Source: Staphylococcus durrellii (GTDB lineage: Bacteria; Bacillota; Bacilli; Staphylococcales; Staphylococcaceae). From it: a stretch of 64,000 bases of DNA. Under the pieces are notes generated by a model. That model was not told where the DNA came from. It was given only the letters and a program-made list of their open reading frames with translations, and did no database searches. A program made the translations under genes and the position numbers. The stretch covers positions 2,232,001 to 2,296,000 of the forward strand of contig NZ_JADIIO010000001.1 of NCBI RefSeq assembly GCF_015594545.1, written 5' to 3'. Of this stretch, positions 59,324 to 64,000 are shown piece after piece (positions within the stretch are counted from its first letter, which is position 1; each line of letters opens with the position of its first letter).

Positions 59324-60850
59324 ATGCTTAATGATGAGTTGAAAACACAACTTAAGCAATTACTTCAATTAATGGAAGGTGACGTGGAATTAAGAGCAAG
59401 CCTTGGTTCTGATGATAAATCTAAAGAGTTACAAGAACTCTTAGATGAAGTGTCTGCCATGTCATCTAACATTAGTGTAGAAGAATCTGACCTAAAGCGT
59501 ACGCCTAGCTTTACAGTCAATCGTCCAGGTGAAGATACTGGCGTTACTTTTGCAGGTTTACCAATGGGTCACGAGTTTAACTCACTTGTTCTAGCTTTAT
59601 TACAAGTTAGTGGTCGCCCACCAAAAGAAGAACAAGCTGTTATAGATCAAATCAAAGCACTAGACCGTCCACTACATTTTGAAACTTATATTAGTTTAAC
59701 TTGTCAAAAATGCCCTGACGTAGTCCAAGCTTTAAATTTAATGAGTTTATTAAATCCAAATATCACTCATACAATGATTGACGGAGCTATTTTTAAAGAA
59801 GAATCCGAAAATATTATGGCGGTACCTGCTATTTTCCTTAATGGAGAAGAATTTGGTAATGGTCGCATGACTGTCCAAGATATTTTAACTAGTTTAGGTA
59901 GTCAAGCTGATCCATCTGAATTTAATGACAAATCACCTTACGATGTACTTATTATTGGCGGTGGACCAGCAAGTGGTACATCTGCTATATATACTGCTCG
60001 TAAAGGCTTACGCACAGGTATCGTTGCAGACCGTATCGGAGGCCAAGTTAATGATACTGCTGCAATTGAGAACTTTGTGACAGTTAAAGAAACTGATGGA
60101 CCAAAATTCTCATCTGCTTTAGAAGATCATATTAAACAATATGATGATATCGATATAATGACAGGCGTTCGCGCTAGTGGCATCGAAAAAACAGATGACG
60201 ACATCGTTATTACTTTAGATAACGATGCGCAATTACACAGTAAAACTGTAATTATTGCTACTGGTGCACGTTGGCGTAAACTACAAGTTCCTGGTGAAGA
60301 TGAGCTTATCAACAAAGGTGTGGCATTCTGTCCTCACTGTGATGGTCCATTATTCGAAGGTAAAGACGTTGCAGTTGTTGGCGGAGGTAACTCAGGCGTT
60401 GAGGCTGCCATTGATTTAGCAGGAATCGTTAAACATGTAACTTTATTAGAAAGAAATACAGAGTTAAAAGCTGACGATGTATTACAACAACGATTAAACT
60501 CTCTATCAAACGTAACAGTTATTAAACAAGCTCAAACTACCGAAGTTATTGGTGAAGATTCAGTAACCGGTTTAAAATATAATGATATTAGTACAAATGA
60601 AGAGCATACCATTGAATTAGACGGTATTTTCGTTCAAATTGGCTTATTACCTAACACTGAATGGTTAGATGAATATGTCGAGTTGAATGAAGCTAAAGAA
60701 ATTACGATTGACCGTAAAAATGCGACAAGTGTTCCTGGAGTTTTTGCTGCAGGTGACGTAACAGACGACCGTAATAAGCAAATTATTATTTCAATGGGTG
60801 CAGGCGCTAATGCTGCTTTAAATGCTTTTGATTATATTATTCGTCACTAA
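59324..60850 (+). CDS. ahpF: Alkyl hydroperoxide reductase, flavoprotein subunit F
   Basis: 508 residues. The N-terminal domain of two thioredoxin folds carries C127-x-x-C130 (TCQKC), and the thioredoxin-reductase-like part has FAD motif GGGPASGTSA (~212), active-site C336-x-x-C339 (FCPHCDGP) and NADH motif GGGNSG. It passes electrons from NADH to AhpC. A good AAGGAGG lies 12 bases upstream; an out-of-frame ATG at 59317 lies between them. Confidence 0.97.
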   Translation: MLNDELKTQLKQLLQLMEGDVELRASLGSDDKSKELQELLDEVSAMSSNISVEESDLKRTPSFTVNRPGEDTGVTFAGLPMGHEFNSLVLALLQVSGRPPKEEQAVIDQIKALDRPLHFETYISLTCQKCPDVVQALNLMSLLNPNITHTMIDGAIFKEESENIMAVPAIFLNGEEFGNGRMTVQDILTSLGSQADPSEFNDKSPYDVLIIGGGPASGTSAIYTARKGLRTGIVADRIGGQVNDTAAIENFVTVKETDGPKFSSALEDHIKQYDDIDIMTGVRASGIEKTDDDIVITLDNDAQLHSKTVIIATGARWRKLQVPGEDELINKGVAFCPHCDGPLFEGKDVAVVGGGNSGVEAAIDLAGIVKHVTLLERNTELKADDVLQQRLNSLSNVTVIKQAQTTEVIGEDSVTGLKYNDISTNEEHTIELDGIFVQIGLLPNTEWLDEYVELNEAKEITIDRKNATSVPGVFAAGDVTDDRNKQIIISMGAGANAALNAFDYIIRH

Positions 60851-60875
60851 ACTTGAATCAAATATTATGTAGTTT

Positions 60876-60908
60876 AAAGAGGAGTCTAAGTTGACTCCTC
60901 TTTTTTTA
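60876..60908 (+). terminator. Terminator of ahpCF
   Basis: Stem AAAGAGGAGTC / GACTCCTCTTT with TAAGTT loop and a run of seven T. Confidence 0.9.
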
Positions 60909-60952
60909 TGCTATACTATATAATTTACTTTAATGCGATTGGATGACCTTTT

Positions 60953-61291
60953 ATGCTATTACTTATCGTGTCAATTATACATGTATATTTCTCCAAAATG
61001 ATAACTATAAAACACACAAATGATTCGCAAAAGTTACCCATGCTCTATCAAACTAAACGTGCTATGTTAAGCGTCAATCATTGGGAAGTCGCTCAACTTA
61101 CATATAAGAGACTTAATCGTACTATTTTCAAAAGATATACCTTACTCGCCCTCCCACTCACTTTCATTGATCTTTTCTTGATTATTTCGCATAGGAATGG
61201 CACCTTATTAATTGTAGAAGCATTATTATATGTAGTCACCTTAATTGTTATATATATAGTAATTGAACATAGATTGAAAGGCTTATCCTAA
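60953..61291 (+). CDS. Small membrane protein, SdpI-like C-terminal region
   Basis: 112 residues with an N-terminal membrane helix, the segment LYQTKRAMLSVNHWEVAQLTYKRL resembling the SdpI signature (YRT-RSM-NE-W--A), then two further helices (~70-105). SdpI in Bacillus is an immunity protein to a killing peptide; here the role is unknown. The ribosome site is weak (GGATGACC). Confidence 0.55.
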   Translation: MLLLIVSIIHVYFSKMITIKHTNDSQKLPMLYQTKRAMLSVNHWEVAQLTYKRLNRTIFKRYTLLALPLTFIDLFLIISHRNGTLLIVEALLYVVTLIVIYIVIEHRLKGLS

Positions 61292-61483
61292 TGTTTAATA
61301 TGCGTAAAATATATTTGACTAAACATGTATGAAAATTAAATTGTATGATTTTGTTCATTAGATTGTGCGTTTCTTTTATAAAATGTCATTTGAATGCACT
61401 TTTAAAAATGATACTCTATAGTATGTATATAAATAACACTTCAATTGATGATTAATTCTTTACAAAGGAGATTACTACACTAA

Positions 61484-62110
61484 ATGAAAAAGCGTATATT
61501 ATTATCGCTCATTATGATATTAGCCGTCGTCCTGGCTGCTTGTTCAAACAACGAGGACGAGGATCATGATGATAACCAACATAACGAGAAACATGCACCT
61601 AAAAATGTAAAAGTACTTACCGAAAAAGATATTTTCCATTCTAATAAAAGTGGAGAAAATATTAGTGAAAAAGAAATGAATCAAGCTATCAAAAAATATC
61701 TCGATGTAAACTCTGTAATACTTGATAACAAATATTTAATGCAATACAAATTAGATAGACAATCAAATTCAGATACAAAAATTACGGATAAACAGTCAAA
61801 ACGCCTTTCTGACTTATCACGTAATGCAATCAAAAATGATGTTAGATTTAAAAAATTCGTTAAAAATAACAATCTTCCAAAAGGCTATAAACCTAATGTC
61901 GATCGCATCATTAAATATTTTACATCATTAAACAGCACGATTAAGAATGTTGATGAGGATATTGAACAACTTGATTATCAACCTCAAAATGAATTGAATG
62001 TAGTAGATGTTTCTACAAAATACGCCGGCGAAGTAAATGGTAAACAACAAGCCAAAATCAAGAAGTTTTTAAAGTCAAAAGGAATTAGCACTAAGGCTAT
62101 CAATAAATAA
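61484..62110 (+). CDS. NDxxF-motif lipoprotein
   Basis: 208 residues. Lipobox LAAC with C20 after a hydrophobic signal, then an acidic/His-rich linker and a helical, lysine-rich domain with NDVRF (the NDxxF motif of a staphylococcal lipoprotein family). Anchored on the outside of the membrane. Function unknown. Strong AAAGGAG upstream. Confidence 0.83.
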   Translation: MKKRILLSLIMILAVVLAACSNNEDEDHDDNQHNEKHAPKNVKVLTEKDIFHSNKSGENISEKEMNQAIKKYLDVNSVILDNKYLMQYKLDRQSNSDTKITDKQSKRLSDLSRNAIKNDVRFKKFVKNNNLPKGYKPNVDRIIKYFTSLNSTIKNVDEDIEQLDYQPQNELNVVDVSTKYAGEVNGKQQAKIKKFLKSKGISTKAINK

Positions 62111-62223
62111 CTTTCTTAACGTATTTTACATTACAAAGTGATGACATCTTTTATCGCTATTATATCAATGACTTTGCTTTATAATTGTCACCCTTTCAAA
62201 ACTTTATATCAAACTTTCGTAAT

Positions 62224-62251
62224 AAACCTTACATAATTGTAAGGTTTTTTA
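62224..62251 (+). terminator. Terminator of the lipoprotein gene
   Basis: Stem AACCTTAC / GTAAGGTT with ATAATT loop and TTTT tail. Confidence 0.8.
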
Positions 62252-62336
62252 TTGTTATTTAACTTTAGTGCACTGTGGCCATTTGTTAAAATTATCTTGA
62301 ATTCGAAAACAAAGTATTTAAACTTAGGAGGCGCAA

Positions 62337-62552
62337 ATGGTTTTAACAACCTTAATTGGAGCAATCGCTGCAGTCTTTATAGCCTATAATTTAGTTGATA
62401 AGCAAGAAAGAAATGGCAAAGTATCTTACAAACAAATTGTACTTAGTATCACTTGCGTTGTTATTGCAGTCATGGTTGGTAGTTTTTTAGACAACTTGGA
62501 CGTATTTTATCAAGGATTTCAACATAGTATTACAGCAGTAGATGATTACTAA
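62337..62552 (+). CDS. Small membrane protein, unrecognised
   Basis: 71 residues with two membrane helices (~1-18 and ~34-53) and a short basic loop (DKQERNGKVSYKQ). AGGAGG lies 6 bases before the ATG and a terminator follows, so it is likely real. Confidence 0.7.
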   Translation: MVLTTLIGAIAAVFIAYNLVDKQERNGKVSYKQIVLSITCVVIAVMVGSFLDNLDVFYQGFQHSITAVDDY

Positions 62553-62592
62553 TCCAGACATTGTATATTTAATGTCTGGATTATTTTTATAT
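62553..62592 (+). terminator. Terminator of the 71-residue protein gene
   Basis: Stem CCAGACATT / AATGTCTGG followed by ATTATTTTT. Confidence 0.8.
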
Positions 62593-62679
62593 TTACTAAA
62601 TTTTTTGAATGTATTTTGACTCTATTATAGTTATATGTCACAATATATTTAATTTATCAAACATTGGGGTGTAAGATCT

Positions 62680-63039
62680 ATGAAATATCGTTTGACCACG
62701 CTATTGTTAGCAGTGATTTTTATTACGCTAGCAACTATTACCATTGCCTATAATAATCCAACTGGAGGAAACGCTATAAACTTCGAACGGCCAACTGAAA
62801 TTGGTATATCATTAGGATTTTCGTTCTGTATTTTTTTACCAGCTTTAATATTAGGTGTATTTAAGTATAAAGCAACTCGTATCATTTCAACTGTATGGCA
62901 AATACTTTTTGCTGTACCTGCTTTATTCCTTACATTAATCGTTATTTTCACTACTCCTATACCACTTCTTGTAGTCGTATTAATTTTAACTACAATGGTA
63001 ATTATTGCTAGTGCTATAACTACGTTGTGTACAGAATAA
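62680..63039 (+). CDS. Membrane protein, unrecognised
   Basis: 119 residues with four predicted helices (~5-23, 44-62, 69-90, 93-115) and an extracytoplasmic loop YNNPTGGNAINFERPTE. TTGGGGTG precedes the ATG. Similar small proteins are scattered through staphylococcal genomes without known function. Confidence 0.7.
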   Translation: MKYRLTTLLLAVIFITLATITIAYNNPTGGNAINFERPTEIGISLGFSFCIFLPALILGVFKYKATRIISTVWQILFAVPALFLTLIVIFTTPIPLLVVVLILTTMVIIASAITTLCTE

Positions 63040-63129
63040 TAATTTTATAGCGCCTAAGCTACTATCGTTAATTTAAACAAATATAAATTAAGCACAATAA
63101 ATGACGTGCTATTTTCAAAGTTTTGTTTG

Positions 63130-63192
63130 TGGTGAGGGAAGATGAAAGTTAAATGACTTATTTAGCTTTCGTCTTCCCTCACCATTTTTATT
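63130..63192 (+). terminator. Long hairpin after the 119-residue gene
   Basis: Perfect 13-bp outer stem TGGTGAGGGAAGA / TCTTCCCTCACCA (about 63130-63142 and 63172-63184) with inner GAAAG/CTTTC pairing and a TTTTTATT tail. Confidence 0.8.
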
Positions 63193-63327
63193 ACCATTCA
63201 AATTGAATTGTTTTGCCGTATCTACTTGCATAAAATCGCAGTACTGTAACTAACAATGTTGTTATATTACATTTTCAACCTATATAACTCATCCTCTATT
63301 TGTTACACTTTTTGTGAGGTGAAATAA

Positions 63328-63693
63328 ATGGATTACAAAACATCCCAAGCAAACGTACAAAGTGGTAAAGTGCTTTCAGCATTATGTTATTTCAGTATAT
63401 TTTTTGCGCCATTAATATTACCTATTATTGTATGGATATTATCTGATAAACCAACATCATCACATGCGGCAAAATCGTTGGTTTACCACATCATTACCTA
63501 TCTATGTCCATTAATATTATTAGTTAGTGCGAGTCTTGGTGCAATGGCATTATCATCCCAATCAAATTGGGGATCAGTTTTTATGATTATAATAGCTATA
63601 ATACTCGCGGTTATTACTATTTGGTATACAATTAAAAACATATATCGTGGAGTGATGGTCTTAATATCAGATGAAAGTTATTTCAGACCATAA
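63328..63693 (+). CDS. DUF4870 domain membrane protein
   Basis: 121 residues with three to four membrane helices. The order GKVLSALCYFSIFFAPLILPIIVWIL...HAAKSLVYHIITYL...IWYTIKNIYRGVMVLISDESYFRP is the DUF4870 (Tic20-like) pattern. GAGGTG precedes the ATG. Function unknown. Confidence 0.85.
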   Translation: MDYKTSQANVQSGKVLSALCYFSIFFAPLILPIIVWILSDKPTSSHAAKSLVYHIITYLCPLILLVSASLGAMALSSQSNWGSVFMIIIAIILAVITIWYTIKNIYRGVMVLISDESYFRP

Positions 63694-63796
63694 AGCGAAC
63701 ACAATTGGAATAAAGATTGTTATTTTATAAGCGTTAGTTAAACAAACGTTGCCATGCATAGATAGTTAGTTAGCTGTAAATCCACTTAGGCAGTAA

Positions 63797-63836
63797 AAAT
63801 GAGGTTGAGATGTGTTATATCTCAACCTCATTTTAT
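63797..63836 (+). terminator. Terminator of the DUF4870 gene
   Basis: Stem AATGAGGTTGAGAT / ATCTCAACCTCATT with a short loop and TTTATTTATT. Confidence 0.85.
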
Positions 63837-63837
63837 T

Positions 63838-64000
63838 TATTCTTCATGTTGTTTTCTTTTAAACAATTTACAACAACTTATTTACGGGAGCTACGGACTC
63901 TCCTATGCACACTCGATACGCTTAGCAAATCCTTTTTGTAAATTGCTATACTCCATAGTCTTCTACATTTTTACTAAAATCCTCAGTTATACCATAAAAA
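63838..64000 (-). other. Possible truncated or degenerate minus-strand frame at the window edge
   Basis: Entering from the right edge, the minus strand reads YGITEDFSKNVEDYGV then stop, and in another frame MEYSNLQKGFAKRIECA then stop. It looks like the degraded end of a gene or a dispersed staphylococcal element, but too little is visible to name it. Confidence 0.25.

Overview
The window is AT-rich Firmicute DNA from a staphylococcus. The evidence is Staphylococcus-type GuaA, AhpC/AhpF, NfrA, Sle1 and DnaX sequences, YSIRK/LPXTG surface and secreted proteins, strong AGGAGG ribosome sites, TTG/GTG starts and a tRNA-Ser with encoded CCA. The gene order (rrn, recR-ebfC-dnaX, SRP RNA, tre, glt, sle1, metNIQ, variable block, guaA-guaB-pbuX-xpt, nfrA, ahpCF) is, from memory, the S. 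aureus order read in reverse. The accessory content and the decayed ica genes argue for a coagulase-negative species; I cannot name it.

Layout. 1-4250: an rRNA operon on the minus strand (partial 23S, complete 16S, rrn promoters). 4526-7285: recR, ebfC and dnaX. 7345-8292: a GNAT gene and the SRP RNA. 8393-12314: trehalose uptake and catabolism (treR, treC, treP) with a promoter carrying a TreR-like palindrome and a CcpA cre-like site. 12446-12538: tRNA-Ser(UGA). 12600-19608: glutamate synthase gltD/gltB with divergent gltC. 19705-22881: a YibE/F pair and an ammonium transporter. 22980-28174: Nudix-GNAT fusion, small protein, autolysin Sle1 and the methionine ABC transporter.

28200-47146 is a mosaic between metN and guaA, the interval that holds genomic island vSa-alpha in S. 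aureus (from memory). It holds acetyltransferases (one frameshifted), a YSIRK lipase followed by an overlooked 21-residue amphipathic peptide gene resembling phenol-soluble modulins, an NSS transporter, relics of icaB and icaC, brnQ, a broken DUF1801 gene, a repeat-rich LPXTG surface protein, an esterase, two MFS transporters, a PepSY protein, a FabH fragment, a HAD phosphatase, a GNAT relic and an integrase relic abutting the 3' end of guaA.

47147-52412 is the guanine-riboswitch-controlled operon xpt-pbuX-guaB-guaA. 52533-64000 holds a SigB-type stress gene, uncharacterised proteins, tcyP, nfrA, the ahpC-ahpF peroxidase system with a PerR-like box, a lipoprotein and several small membrane proteins.

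The best candidates for something undescribed are the 21-residue peptide gene behind the lipase, the LPXTG protein with 29-residue repeats, and the fossil ica and integrase record. All functions are inferred from sequence features and remembered families; no database search was run.
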